Source: Bacteroidota bacterium
Lineage (GTDB): Bacteria > Bacteroidota > Bacteroidia > Cytophagales > Cyclobacteriaceae
Length of the DNA stretch: 64,000 bases
Assembly: GCA_018267275.1 (NCBI GenBank)
Contig: JAFDYV010000008.1
Coordinates: 1-64,000, forward strand
Direction of reading: 5' to 3'
The notes under the pieces were generated by a model, which saw only the letters and a program-made list of their open reading frames with translations, had not been told where the DNA came from and did no database searches. Shown here piece after piece: positions 7,113-16,834 of this stretch. The position numbers were made by a program, and so were the translations under genes. Position 1 is the stretch's first letter. Every line of letters starts with the position of its first letter.

Positions 7113-7271
7113 GGGCTTAAAATGTGTCTAAATAATGAAAAAATTATCAAGACTTCTTGTTTTTTAAGCGGAGTTGTTTAGCAAAATGTGGATAAAGGTG
7201 CATCACGTTAGTCATTCTATCCTGGCTCGAACACCGCACAAATAATTATCGGGTGCACATTTAAAATAAAT

Positions 7272-7301
7272 TTGAAAAAATGGGTTTGCGGTGTAGATTT
7301 G
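7272..7301 (+). promoter_or_regulatory. promoter of the act-cox respiratory operon
   Basis: TTG (7272-7274), a 19-base spacer and TAGATTTG (7294-7301) match the Bacteroidota consensus TTG-N19-TAnnTTTG exactly. Transcription would start near 7307, about 33 bases before actA. A second TAnnTTTG (TAAATTTG) lies just upstream at 7267-7274, overlapping the -33 element, but it lacks a good -33 partner of its own. Confidence 0.75.
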
Positions 7302-7339
7302 TGCGATTCTAATAAAAGCGGATACCTAAACTCGCTACG

Positions 7340-8584
7340 ATGAAGTACAAATTAGCTGACCTCATTAAGTTTTTCACCCTCGCCCTTCTCATTCTTTCAT
7401 ATTCCAGTTCTTTTTCGCAAGAGATTCCCACTGATGCGGCTAGCATTAGTGCGGGTGAGGCCCTTTTCAACGGTAATTGTAAGTCTTGCCACCGGGTAGA
7501 CAAGAAATTGGTGGGCCCCGCATTGGCTGGCGTGCAAGACCGAGCTCCTTCCATCAAATGGATTTTGGAGTGGGTTAAAAATCCCGCTAAGGTAATTGCC
7601 AGCGGTGATGAATATGCCAACAAAATTTACAACGAGTACAACAAAAGCCAGATGACGGCTTTTACCAGTTACACTGATACTCAGATACTTTCAATCCTTG
7701 CCTACGTAAAAGCCTACAAGCCCGAGGAGCCGGCTGCTGCTCCGGCTGCTGGTGCACCTGCGGCTGGTGGTGCTGGTATCTCGAATGATTATCTGAACGT
7801 GATCATTGCCGGAATGATTTTGATTCTGGTGTTGATGGTGGTGATCTTGGGGTTGATCGTATCAGCGCTGAAGCGCTTCTTGAACCAAAAAGATTTAAAC
7901 GAAGACGATGCCGAAGTGGTGAACTCACCCTATTCTGTTTCTTCAATTACCCGCAGTTCAGGTTTTATTTTCTTGGTTGTGTTTGTTGTGGCATCCATTG
8001 GGTTTAAGCAGGTGATTGACGGCTTGTATTCAATTGGTGTTCAGCAAGATTACGCTCCCAAACAGCCTATTGCGTTCTCTCACAAGTTGCATGCAGGCGC
8101 CTACGAAATCAACTGTAAGTATTGCCACACAGGGGTGCTCAAAGGCAAGCAGGCGAACATCCCTTCTCCCAACATCTGTATGAACTGCCACACGCAGATT
8201 AAGCAAGAGTCGCCTGAGATTCAAAAGATTTATTCAGCCATTGGCTATGACCCCAAAACAGCATCGTACACCGGCAAGCAAAAGCCGATTGAGTGGGTGC
8301 GCATCCATAACTTGCCTGATTTGGCGTATTTCAACCACGCTCAGCACGTAAACGTAGGCGGAATCGAGTGCCAAACTTGCCACGGCCCTGTGCAAGAAAT
8401 GGAAGTGGTTCGTCAGTATTCATTATTAACAATGGGTTGGTGTATCGATTGCCATCGTAAGACGGACGTAAACAACAAAGGCAACGACTATTATAATAAG
8501 CTAACCGAACTGCACAAAGCCAGCAAAGGCAAGATGAAAGTAGAGGACATTGGAGGTTTGGAATGTGCCAAGTGCCACTACTAG
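7340..8584 (+). CDS. actA: alternative complex III subunit ActA, multiheme cytochrome c with fused monoheme domain
   Basis: ActA carries electrons within alternative complex III, the quinol to cytochrome c or oxidase oxidoreductase. The 414-residue product has a signal peptide (cleavage near FSQ, residue 27). Next is a monoheme domain with CKSCH at 47-51, then an Ala/Pro-rich linker and two membrane helices (~150-172 and ~208-228). A pentaheme domain closes the protein, with CxxCH motifs at 259, 280, 344, 368 and 409. The last heme lies one residue from the C terminus. Six hemes in one chain reflect fusion of a class I cytochrome domain to the pentaheme subunit. It is first in the operon, under the promoter at 7272-7301. 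Confidence 0.93.
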   Translation: MKYKLADLIKFFTLALLILSYSSSFSQEIPTDAASISAGEALFNGNCKSCHRVDKKLVGPALAGVQDRAPSIKWILEWVKNPAKVIASGDEYANKIYNEYNKSQMTAFTSYTDTQILSILAYVKAYKPEEPAAAPAAGAPAAGGAGISNDYLNVIIAGMILILVLMVVILGLIVSALKRFLNQKDLNEDDAEVVNSPYSVSSITRSSGFIFLVVFVVASIGFKQVIDGLYSIGVQQDYAPKQPIAFSHKLHAGAYEINCKYCHTGVLKGKQANIPSPNICMNCHTQIKQESPEIQKIYSAIGYDPKTASYTGKQKPIEWVRIHNLPDLAYFNHAQHVNVGGIECQTCHGPVQEMEVVRQYSLLTMGWCIDCHRKTDVNNKGNDYYNKLTELHKASKGKMKVEDIGGLECAKCHY

Positions 8585-8632
8585 AATTTACGATTTAAGG
8601 ATTCAAGATTTTTAAGATTTTAGACCTAGTCT

Positions 8633-11600
8633 ATGAGCAGCAAAAAGAAGATATACTGGAAAGGTTTGCCTGAGTTGAAAAACGATGCGGCTTTTGTAAA
8701 ACATGCCGACAAAGAGTTTGTAGACCTTGGCGTACAAGAAGACCCCGGCCACTCGCGCAGGGACTTTTTGAAAATGATGGGCTTTAGCGTAGCGGCAGCT
8801 TCATTGGCCGCATGCGAGGCGCCCGTTCGCAAGGCCATTCCTTACATCGTTAAGCCGGTAGATGTTGATCCTGGAATTCCCAATTATTATGCATCCACTT
8901 ATGTAAACGGTGGTGACTACTGCAGCGTGGTAGTAAAGGTGCGCGATGGCCGTCCGATCAAATTGGAAGGCAATGCGCTTTCAAGCGTAACGAAAGGTGG
9001 CACCAGCGCACAAGTGGAAGCTTCTGTTCTTTCTTTATATGATAATTTCCGCTTGCGTGGACCCAAAATAGCTGACAAAGCGAGCGATTGGGAAACTGTA
9101 GACAAAGAAATTACCACTAAGCTGGGTGAAATCGCTGGCAAAGGCGGTCAGATCCGCATCGTGAGCAATACATTATTGAGCCCAAGCACCAAGGCGGCCA
9201 TCGAAGTTTTCAAAGCAAAATATCCTACCACTACGCATATTCAGTATGACCCCGTGTCTTACTATGGTATGTGGAAGGCAAACGAAGAATCATTTGGCAA
9301 GGGATTAATCCCAAGCTACGATTTCAGCAAAGCGAAGTTGATTGTGAGTGTTGGTGCTGATTTCTTGGGAACGTGGCTTTCACCAATCGAATTCACCAAA
9401 GGCTATGCGGTGAACCGCGAAGTGAGTGAAGACAAGCGTGAAATGTCTCGCCACTACCAATTTGAAAGCAATCTTACCCTTACAGGTGCAAATGCTGACT
9501 ATCGTGGTCAGATGAAACCTTCGCAAGAAGGAGCAGTGTTGGCACAGATCTACAATATCGTAACCGGTGGCTCTGCTACCGATAGCGGTGTAAAGTGGGT
9601 TGAAAAAGCAGCGAAAGAATTATTAGAAAACAAAGGCGCATCGTTAGTGGTGTGCTCATCAAACGATAAGGAAACCCAAGTGTTGGTGAATGAAATCAAC
9701 AATGCGTTGGGCAACTACGGAACTACAATTTTACCTGGCTTGCCTGTCAACTTCCGCCAAGGAAATGACGAGGCGATGGCAGCATTTGTAGAAGAGGTAA
9801 AGGCTGGCAAAGTAGATGGCGTAATCTTCTACAACTGTAACCCGGTGTATGATCATCCCATGGGTGCTGACTTGGAAAAGGCATTGAAGAGCCTGACGCT
9901 TTCAGTATCTACTTCGTATACACCAGACGAAACAGCCTCTGCCTCAGGTTACATGGCTCCCGACCATCATTATTTGGAGTCGTGGAATGACTTTGAACCG
10001 AAACCCGGACACTACAGCTTATCACAACCTGCCATTACTCCGCTCTTCAAGTCGCGCCAAGCGCAAGAGAGCTTTATGGTGTGGGCAGGCGAGCAAAATG
10101 TTGACTATTTCACTTTTGTAAGCGACAACTGGAAGAAGTGGTTCTTCGATAAGCAAAATGCTGAGGCGAGTTTCCAAACCTTCTGGGATAAGTGCCTATA
10201 TAATGGGGTGTATGAGTTTACTGCCGATAGCACGAGCTTGAACTTTACTTCACATGCGGCAGAGGCATTGTCAGTAGTTACTGCTCCTGCGAAGCCTTCT
10301 GGACAATATGAAGTGGTGATATATGAAAGCTATGGTATCGGAACTGGCGCAATGGCCAATAACCCATTGCTGCAGGAACTTCCAGATCCTATTACCAAAG
10401 CAACCTGGGATCATTATGTGACTGTATCACAATTGGATGCAAAGGAATTAGGCATTGAAAACGATGCGGAAGGGCACACCCAAATGTTGAGCTTTGCTGT
10501 TAATGGCAAGCAAGTAGAATTGCCTGCATTGATTCAACCCGGTCAAGCAAAAGGTACATTGGGCGTTGCATTGGGCTATGGCCGCACCAAAGTGGGTGCT
10601 GTGGCTGAAAACTTAGGTCAAAACTTGTATCCTGCGTTGAAGTTGGCCAATGGCTCGCTTAGCTATATAGCAAGTGTTGCCAAGCCAGCAGTGAAAGATT
10701 CATTCCAATTGGCTCAAACTCAAATTCACCAAACCTACATGGGTCGTGAAAATGTCATCCAAGAGTCGGTGCTGGCTGAATTCAAGAAAGATCCTTCAGC
10801 AGGCAGATGGAATCCTCACATCAGCAATTGGGATAAGAAAGAAGAAGCAAAAGATGTTTCGTTGTGGAAAGGCCACGAATACAAGAACCACTACTGGGGT
10901 ATGGCCATCGACCTTAACACGTGTACAGGTTGTGCGGCTTGCGTGGTGGCTTGTAATGTAGAAAACAACGTAGCATTGGTAGGCAAGCAAGAAGTAATCA
11001 ACAGACGCGAGATGCATTGGCTGCGTATCGACCGCTATTATAGCAGTGATGCCTTGCCTGGCAGTTATAAGGAAATGGAAATCGCTTCAGATAATCCCGA
11101 AGTTACCTTCCAACCGATGATGTGCCAGCACTGTAACAACGCACCTTGCGAAACAGTGTGTCCGGTGGCTGCTACAACGCACAGTACCGAAGGCTTAAAC
11201 CAAATGACGTATAACCGCTGTATCGGTACCCGCTACTGCGCTAACAACTGCCCTTATAAAGTACGCAGGTTCAACTGGTTTAAATACCACGACAACCAGC
11301 AGTTCTATCAGTCTAATCCAGCCATGAACACTGACTTGGGTAGAATGGTATTGAACCCTGAAGTAACTGTTCGTTCACGCGGTGTAATGGAGAAATGTTC
11401 ATTCTGTGTGCAACGCATTCAAACTGGTAAGTTGACGGCTAAGAAAGAAAAGAGACCGTTGAACGATGGTGAGGTGATAACAGCTTGTCAGGCTGCATGT
11501 ACAACCGGTGCGATTGTATTTGGTGATATGAACAACCCCGAAAGCCGCATCAGTAAGTTGCTCAAGATTGAAAACGATCCGAAGCGTCCGTACAGCATTG

Positions 11601-11737
11601 ATAAGAAGATTGGCAACCCGCGCGCATACCGCGTGTTGGAAGACATTGGCGTGAAGCCCAACGTGTTCTATCTCACCAAGATCAGGAACAAAGATGTTGA
11701 GAAATCAGCAAAGGCAGAACAAAAAGAGCACGCTTAA
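8633..11737 (+). CDS. actB: alternative complex III subunit ActB, molybdopterin oxidoreductase-like plus Fe-S domain
   Basis: This 1034-residue subunit starts with a Tat-type signal, SRRDFLKMMGFSVAAASLAAC around residues 40-60. A large molybdopterin oxidoreductase-like domain follows. In this family it is not known to bind the cofactor, and no Fe-S motif is evident in it. The C-terminal third is a ferredoxin-type domain. It has CTGCAACVVAC from C764, CQHCNNAPCETVC, CIGTRYCANNCP and CSFCVQR with a later CQAAC, enough for several Fe-S clusters. It lies on the outer face of the membrane and relays electrons from ActC/ActF to the heme subunits. Confidence 0.93.
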   Translation: MSSKKKIYWKGLPELKNDAAFVKHADKEFVDLGVQEDPGHSRRDFLKMMGFSVAAASLAACEAPVRKAIPYIVKPVDVDPGIPNYYASTYVNGGDYCSVVVKVRDGRPIKLEGNALSSVTKGGTSAQVEASVLSLYDNFRLRGPKIADKASDWETVDKEITTKLGEIAGKGGQIRIVSNTLLSPSTKAAIEVFKAKYPTTTHIQYDPVSYYGMWKANEESFGKGLIPSYDFSKAKLIVSVGADFLGTWLSPIEFTKGYAVNREVSEDKREMSRHYQFESNLTLTGANADYRGQMKPSQEGAVLAQIYNIVTGGSATDSGVKWVEKAAKELLENKGASLVVCSSNDKETQVLVNEINNALGNYGTTILPGLPVNFRQGNDEAMAAFVEEVKAGKVDGVIFYNCNPVYDHPMGADLEKALKSLTLSVSTSYTPDETASASGYMAPDHHYLESWNDFEPKPGHYSLSQPAITPLFKSRQAQESFMVWAGEQNVDYFTFVSDNWKKWFFDKQNAEASFQTFWDKCLYNGVYEFTADSTSLNFTSHAAEALSVVTAPAKPSGQYEVVIYESYGIGTGAMANNPLLQELPDPITKATWDHYVTVSQLDAKELGIENDAEGHTQMLSFAVNGKQVELPALIQPGQAKGTLGVALGYGRTKVGAVAENLGQNLYPALKLANGSLSYIASVAKPAVKDSFQLAQTQIHQTYMGRENVIQESVLAEFKKDPSAGRWNPHISNWDKKEEAKDVSLWKGHEYKNHYWGMAIDLNTCTGCAACVVACNVENNVALVGKQEVINRREMHWLRIDRYYSSDALPGSYKEMEIASDNPEVTFQPMMCQHCNNAPCETVCPVAATTHSTEGLNQMTYNRCIGTRYCANNCPYKVRRFNWFKYHDNQQFYQSNPAMNTDLGRMVLNPEVTVRSRGVMEKCSFCVQRIQTGKLTAKKEKRPLNDGEVITACQAACTTGAIVFGDMNNPESRISKLLKIENDPKRPYSIDKKIGNPRAYRVLEDIGVKPNVFYLTKIRNKDVEKSAKAEQKEHA

Positions 11738-11738
11738 A

Positions 11739-11772
11739 ACTATCGACTAAAGAACTATTGACTATCGACTAA
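11739..11772 (+). repeat. period-7/8 leader repeat before actC
   Basis: ACTATCG, ACTAAAG, AACTATTG, ACTATCG, ACTA run without a gap up to the ATG at 11774. This is one of several such leaders in the window. Confidence 0.6.
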
Positions 11773-11773
11773 T

Positions 11774-13147
11774 ATGCAAGTAACCTCTTCGATACGCGAA
11801 CCCCTGATTACTGGTGGTAAAACCATGCGCGATGTGTCGGAAGACATCAGCCGCCAAGTAGAAGGAAAACCAACGGGCCTATGGTGGATTGCCATGCTCA
11901 TCTCGCTGTCATTATTGGGCTTTGGTTTCTACTGTCTATGCTTCCTGCTGTGGGAAGGTGTGGGCGTGTGGGGATTGAACAAAACTGTAGGTTGGGCGTG
12001 GGATATCACCAACTTCGTGTGGTGGGTCGGTATCGGTCACGCAGGTACTTTGATTTCAGCCATCTTGTTGTTGTTCCGCCAAAAGTGGAGAATGTCCATC
12101 AACCGTGCTGCGGAGGCGATGACAATCTTTGCCGTTATCTGTGCTGCTACTTTCCCGTTTGCACACATGGGCCGTTTGTGGTTAGGTTTTTATTGGGTAT
12201 TCCCATTGCCAAATACATGGGGTAGTTTGTGGGCAAACTTTAACTCGCCATTGTTGTGGGACGTGTTTGCGATTTCAACTTACTTCTCTGTATCGTTGGT
12301 ATTCTGGTACATGGGCTTGATCCCTGACTTTGCGGTAATCCGTGACCGTGCTGTGCGCCAAGGAAATAAATTGCGTGCTCAGATTTACAATGCGTTGAGC
12401 TTTGGATGGGATGGCGCTGCCAGAACGTGGAGCCGCTATGAATCGGTGGCGTTGATCTTGGCCGGTCTTTCCACACCACTTGTATTATCAGTTCACACAA
12501 TCGTATCGATGGACTTCGCTACTTCGGTGATTCCGGGATGGCACACCACCATTTTCCCACCTTACTTCGTTGCAGGTGCGATCTTCTCTGGCTTTGCCAT
12601 GGTGTTGACGCTGTTGCTGGTAACACGCAAGGTGTTTAAGCTAGAAGATTATATTACGATCTACCACGTAGAGTTGATGAACATGATCATTATTATTACA
12701 GGTTCGATTGTGGGTATCGCTTATATCACCGAATTCTTTATCGCTTGGTATGGTCAGGTGCCCGCTGAACAATACGCTTTTTTCAATAGAATGCAAGGCC
12801 CGTATTGGTGGGCTTACTGGTCAATGATGACTTGCAATGTGATTTCGCCTCAATTGTTCTGGTTCAAGAAAATCAGGACTAACCTGGTCGCTACGTTTGT
12901 ACTTTCAATCATCGTGAACATTGGCATGTGGTTCGAGCGCTTTGTGATCATCGTTACATCGCTGCATCGCGATTATGTACCGTCAAGCTGGTCTATGTTT
13001 CACCCTACGATTTACGACATGGGCGAATATATCTTCACCTTTGGTTTGTTCTTCACTGCATTCTTCTTGTTTGCAAAGTTCTTCCCGGTAGTAAACATGG
13101 CCGAAGTGAAAAGCATTTTGAAATCATCATCTGAACGCAAGCATTGA
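11774..13147 (+). CDS. actC: alternative complex III subunit ActC, NrfD-like membrane protein
   Basis: This 457-residue NrfD/PsrC-type integral membrane protein has about ten membrane helices and supplies a quinol-binding site of the complex. Early motifs such as [15 protein letters not shown] and [12 protein letters not shown], and the C-terminal [17 protein letters not shown], are typical of ActC. The start at 11774 follows the leader repeat directly. An internal ATG at 11824 would remove a soluble N-terminal segment. It works with ActF, the second NrfD-like subunit. Confidence 0.93.
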   Translation: MQVTSSIREPLITGGKTMRDVSEDISRQVEGKPTGLWWIAMLISLSLLGFGFYCLCFLLWEGVGVWGLNKTVGWAWDITNFVWWVGIGHAGTLISAILLLFRQKWRMSINRAAEAMTIFAVICAATFPFAHMGRLWLGFYWVFPLPNTWGSLWANFNSPLLWDVFAISTYFSVSLVFWYMGLIPDFAVIRDRAVRQGNKLRAQIYNALSFGWDGAARTWSRYESVALILAGLSTPLVLSVHTIVSMDFATSVIPGWHTTIFPPYFVAGAIFSGFAMVLTLLLVTRKVFKLEDYITIYHVELMNMIIIITGSIVGIAYITEFFIAWYGQVPAEQYAFFNRMQGPYWWAYWSMMTCNVISPQLFWFKKIRTNLVATFVLSIIVNIGMWFERFVIIVTSLHRDYVPSSWSMFHPTIYDMGEYIFTFGLFFTAFFLFAKFFPVVNMAEVKSILKSSSERKH

Positions 13148-13151
13148 TACT

Positions 13152-13676
13152 ATGGAGAGTAACAAACATTTTATCGTAGGTATTTTTGAAGACGAAGATG
13201 TGCTGCTGAAGGCAGTGGAAAACTCGCGCGACAAAGGCGTGAAAATCCACGAGGTGTATTCACCGTTCCCAGTTCACGGGTTGGATGAAGCACTAGGCTA
13301 CAAGCGCTCTCGCTTACCAATCGCTGCCTTTTTGTTCGGCATGACGGGCACTTCGCTGGCATTGTTGATGCAGTTTTGGATGTTGGGTTACGATTGGCCA
13401 ATGATTATTGGTGGTAAGAACCATGCTTCGTTGCCACCCTTTGTTCCTGTTACTTTCGAATTAACGGTGTTGTTGGCTGCGTTTGGAATGGTAGGTACGT
13501 TCTTTATAGTAAGCGATATGAAGCCTTACAAATATCCACGTCAGTTTGATTTGCGCAGTACAGACGACAAACACGTGATGGCAATTGACTTGGCCAACAA
13601 CAAGTTGAGCAAAGATGAGTTGGCCTCTATTCTTAAGTCGAATGGAGCATCTGAAGTAAATGAAAAGAATTTTTAA
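13152..13676 (+). CDS. actD: alternative complex III subunit ActD (DUF3341)
   Basis: This 174-residue protein has the DUF3341 pattern: a soluble N-terminal part with FIVGIFEDEDVLLKAV and VYSPFPVHGLDEALG, then two membrane helices (~58-78 and ~98-120). It is a structural membrane subunit of alternative complex III with no cofactor motif. It starts four bases after actC stops, and its last 17 bases overlap the annotated start of actE. Confidence 0.92.
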   Translation: MESNKHFIVGIFEDEDVLLKAVENSRDKGVKIHEVYSPFPVHGLDEALGYKRSRLPIAAFLFGMTGTSLALLMQFWMLGYDWPMIIGGKNHASLPPFVPVTFELTVLLAAFGMVGTFFIVSDMKPYKYPRQFDLRSTDDKHVMAIDLANNKLSKDELASILKSNGASEVNEKNF

Positions 13677-14343
13677 TAGCATCAATATGCGAGGACTAAG
13701 TTTAATATTGTGTGCAGCGGTGGTGATCATTCTGGCTTCTTGCAAAGCAAGTGGCGACTATCCTGGATTGGAATATGCACCCAACATGTATCACTCAGTG
13801 GCTTATGAGCCGCTGTCGCAGATTACTGATTTGGATCATGGAACTTTCACCAATGCGCTGGATAATGGTCGTGGAGAATTTTATAATACCAACCAGTACA
13901 ACCCCTACAAAATGAACTTGCGCACTCCTCCTGCGCATGTGGTAAGGCGCAATGCCCATGGCTGGTTGCCGTACCGCGGAACCAACGATACTACAGGTTT
14001 ACGCATGGCCAATAAACTGGTGAGTCCTTTCAAAAATGACAGCACTCCCGCAATTTTGGCGCAGGGCAAGGCAGCGTATGAAATGTATTGCCAGCATTGC
14101 CATGGTGCCAAAGCGGGTGGTGACGGCAAAGTTGCTCAGGGCGTAAAGATCGATGGTGTAGAGCACGGTGTTTATCCAGGAGTTGCGAACCTAAAAGGTG
14201 ATGCTTACAAAAATATTACCGAAGGTCACATCTTTCATGTAATTACCTATGGCAAAGGTTTGATGGGCGCACATGGTTCTCAAGTGAGCGAAGAAGACCG
14301 TTGGAAAATTGCCCGGTATGTAAAATCACTTCAAAAGAATTAA
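13660..14343 (+). CDS. actE: alternative complex III subunit ActE, monoheme cytochrome c lipoprotein
   Basis: This 227-residue protein has a lipoprotein signal ending IILASC and one class I heme site, CQHCHG near residue 145. GLMGAHG near the end supplies the likely methionine ligand. It is the membrane-anchored exit cytochrome of the complex, passing electrons to the oxidase or a soluble cytochrome. The ATG at 13660 overlaps actD by 17 bases. The ATG at 13687 gives an equally good, shorter signal peptide, and I cannot choose between them. Confidence 0.92.
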   Translation: MKRIFNSINMRGLSLILCAAVVIILASCKASGDYPGLEYAPNMYHSVAYEPLSQITDLDHGTFTNALDNGRGEFYNTNQYNPYKMNLRTPPAHVVRRNAHGWLPYRGTNDTTGLRMANKLVSPFKNDSTPAILAQGKAAYEMYCQHCHGAKAGGDGKVAQGVKIDGVEHGVYPGVANLKGDAYKNITEGHIFHVITYGKGLMGAHGSQVSEEDRWKIARYVKSLQKN

Positions 14344-14350
14344 TATCCAG

Positions 14351-15709
14351 ATGATGATAGCGGACGAAAAATACATTTTCAAACCAGAGACACAACGCAA
14401 GCTGTTCATTTTGATAGGGGTGGGCATCCTGCTATTAGTGCTGGGTATAGTTTTATCAAACATGGGCGGCCATGCCGAAGAAAAACATGCAGCAGATGAA
14501 ATCGCCAAATCGTTGGTGGCGAGTGCCGAAAAACCGGCAGAGCATGCGGCCGAGGCTGGCCATGAAGGAGCGGGCGAGCACCATGGTGCCGGTCCTGTTT
14601 GGCTCCAGCGCGTGTTTTCATCGTTGTGGCATAACAACATTTTCTTTGCAGGTATTGGCATCATCGGTTTGTTTTTTATTTCGATTCAGTATGCTGCGCA
14701 GGCAGGGTGGTCGGCTCCAATAAAGCGCATCCCGTTGGCCATGGGTCATTGGATACCATTTGCCGGTATTTTAACGTTGATCATTTGGTTTGTGGTGAAA
14801 GGCCATGTATTTCACTGGACGCACGCAGACTTATATGCTGAAGGCGAACATGGAGATGCTATTTTGAAAGGTAAGGGCGCTTATTTCTACTGGCCGATGG
14901 CAGTGGGAAGCTTCCCTATTTTCTATGTACTCCGTATGGTGGTCTTCTTTGGTCTGTGGTACTGGTTCTTTACCTGGATCAAGAAAGAAATGTTGGCCGA
15001 AGATGTTGATGGGTCACAGCAACATTGGTTTACAGCGCGTAAAATCTCTGCCTATTTCCTTGTAGTGTTTGCAGTAAGTTCTTCGGTAGCCGCTTGGGAT
15101 TGGGTGATGAGCATTGACCCTCACTGGTTCAGTACGATGTTCGGTTGGTATGTGTTCGCCAGCTGGTGGGTAACTGGTTTGGCTACCATTACATTGATTG
15201 TTGTTAACCTAAAAGGTGCTGGTTATATGAAAATGGTTACACAAAACCACCTGCACGACTTAGGTAAGTTTGTGTTCGCGTTCTCTGTATTCTGGACTTA
15301 CATCTGGTTCTGCCAGTTTATGTTGATTTATTATTCAAACTTACCTGAAGAAACTATCTATTTTGTTCAACGCATGCGCACCTCGCCTTATGCTTGGATA
15401 TTTTATGCGAACGTATTTCTAAACTTTGTGCTTCCGTTCTTGTTATTAATGACAAGAGATGCAAAGCGTCAGATGTCTATGTTGAAGGTGGTGTGTCCGA
15501 TTGTAATCGTGGGTCATTGGTTTGATTTTTATAACATGGTAACGCCTGGTACAATGAAGGGCAACGGTGGTGTTGGCTTTATTGAAATTGGATTGGCCTT
15601 GATTTTCATGGGCTTGTTCTTGTATGTGGTGTTGAATGCCTTGTCGAAACTTCAATTGGTGGCAAAGCATCACCCTTTCATGGAAGAAAGCTTACATCAT
15701 CATATTTAA
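14351..15709 (+). CDS. actF: alternative complex III subunit ActF, second NrfD-like quinol subunit
   Basis: This 452-residue protein has about ten membrane helices and is distantly related to ActC. Characteristic stretches are MGHWIPFAGIL, WDWVMSIDPHWFSTMFGWYVFASW and the C-terminal MVTPGTMKGNGGVGFIEIG. A long His/Ala/Glu-rich segment at residues 38-80 sits between the first and second helices. It starts seven bases after actE, and coxB follows after 33 bases. Confidence 0.92.
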   Translation: MMIADEKYIFKPETQRKLFILIGVGILLLVLGIVLSNMGGHAEEKHAADEIAKSLVASAEKPAEHAAEAGHEGAGEHHGAGPVWLQRVFSSLWHNNIFFAGIGIIGLFFISIQYAAQAGWSAPIKRIPLAMGHWIPFAGILTLIIWFVVKGHVFHWTHADLYAEGEHGDAILKGKGAYFYWPMAVGSFPIFYVLRMVVFFGLWYWFFTWIKKEMLAEDVDGSQQHWFTARKISAYFLVVFAVSSSVAAWDWVMSIDPHWFSTMFGWYVFASWWVTGLATITLIVVNLKGAGYMKMVTQNHLHDLGKFVFAFSVFWTYIWFCQFMLIYYSNLPEETIYFVQRMRTSPYAWIFYANVFLNFVLPFLLLMTRDAKRQMSMLKVVCPIVIVGHWFDFYNMVTPGTMKGNGGVGFIEIGLALIFMGLFLYVVLNALSKLQLVAKHHPFMEESLHHHI

Positions 15710-15742
15710 CATTGAAAAATTTAACAGCATAAAGACCGTTAT

Positions 15743-16813
15743 ATGAATTGGATTATTGGGCTTGGTGTAGTTTTGGTTCTTGCCATCCTATACATGATCT
15801 TCCGCATCGGAAGTCTGGTGGAAGTAGTGCGCGGAAAAAAGGATGAGCCTTTTTCAATGTCTTGGAATAATATCAACGCCTATCTGTTTATGGCGTTTAT
15901 GATATTCGGGTTGGTCGGATTCTTTTGGTATTCATGGGAACATTATGGTACATATGAACCTGCGGTGGCTTCTGTACACGGTGCGGTGACTGACAACCTG
16001 TTTTGGGTTACCATGTGGATTACAGTGGCCGCTTTCTCGGTCATCTTTGTAGTGATGTTTTGGTTTACATTCACTTACCGCTACGACAAAAATCGTAAGG
16101 CTGAATTCTTCGCAGACAACCACAAGTTGGAGATTACGTGGACTGTTATCCCAGCCATTGTATTGGCTTTGTTGATTTTTAAAGGTCTTCGTGCTTGGAA
16201 TGACATCACAGGACCAGCATCAAAAGATGCAGAAGTAATTGAAGTGGTAGGGCAGCAGTGGTTGTGGATGACGCGCTACCCGGGCGTAAAAGACAAAGAG
16301 CTGGGTAAGCACAATTACAAATTGATTGATGCAGCCAATGAATTTGGTTTAGACTTGACAGACAAGAATTCTTTCGATGATTTCAAATCATTGGAAATGC
16401 ACATACCAGTGGGCCGCGAGGTGTTGTTGAAGATCCGCGCGAAAGATGTGTTGCACTCGGTATTCTTGCCTCACTTCCGCGTGAAGATGGATGCCGTGCC
16501 CGGCATGCAAACACAGTTCAAGTTTACCGCTACCATGACAACTGCTCAGATGCGTGAGAAGTTGAACAACCCCAACTTCAACTACGAGATGGCTTGTACA
16601 GAGATTTGCGGTCGTGGTCACTTTTCAATGAAATTCCCTGTGGTAGTTGATACAGAAGAAGATTATCAAAAGTGGTTGTCATCTCAGGAAGCTTGGTTGA
16701 AACAAAACCCTGACTACTTGAAGTATGTTCCAGCAGAATTGAAAGAGGCTGCGATGATCAAAGCAGGCATTCCGCTGGATAATTTGACAACCGTACAAAC
16801 AGCATCAAACTAA
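15743..16813 (+). CDS. coxB: cytochrome c oxidase subunit II (CuA site)
   Basis: This 356-residue subunit II receives electrons from cytochrome c or from alternative complex III through a dinuclear copper site. The copper ligands are visible in ACTEICGRGHFSM: C285, E287, C289, H293 and M296. The remaining ligand is probably the histidine in DVLHSVFLPHF. It has three N-terminal hydrophobic segments (2-22, 45-65 and 88-112), one more than the usual two, and a tryptophan-rich GQQWLWMTRYPG before the CuA fold. The C terminus has no fused cytochrome c domain. Confidence 0.95.
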   Translation: MNWIIGLGVVLVLAILYMIFRIGSLVEVVRGKKDEPFSMSWNNINAYLFMAFMIFGLVGFFWYSWEHYGTYEPAVASVHGAVTDNLFWVTMWITVAAFSVIFVVMFWFTFTYRYDKNRKAEFFADNHKLEITWTVIPAIVLALLIFKGLRAWNDITGPASKDAEVIEVVGQQWLWMTRYPGVKDKELGKHNYKLIDAANEFGLDLTDKNSFDDFKSLEMHIPVGREVLLKIRAKDVLHSVFLPHFRVKMDAVPGMQTQFKFTATMTTAQMREKLNNPNFNYEMACTEICGRGHFSMKFPVVVDTEEDYQKWLSSQEAWLKQNPDYLKYVPAELKEAAMIKAGIPLDNLTTVQTASN

Positions 16814-16834
16814 GAAACCGAAGCGCAGAAAGAT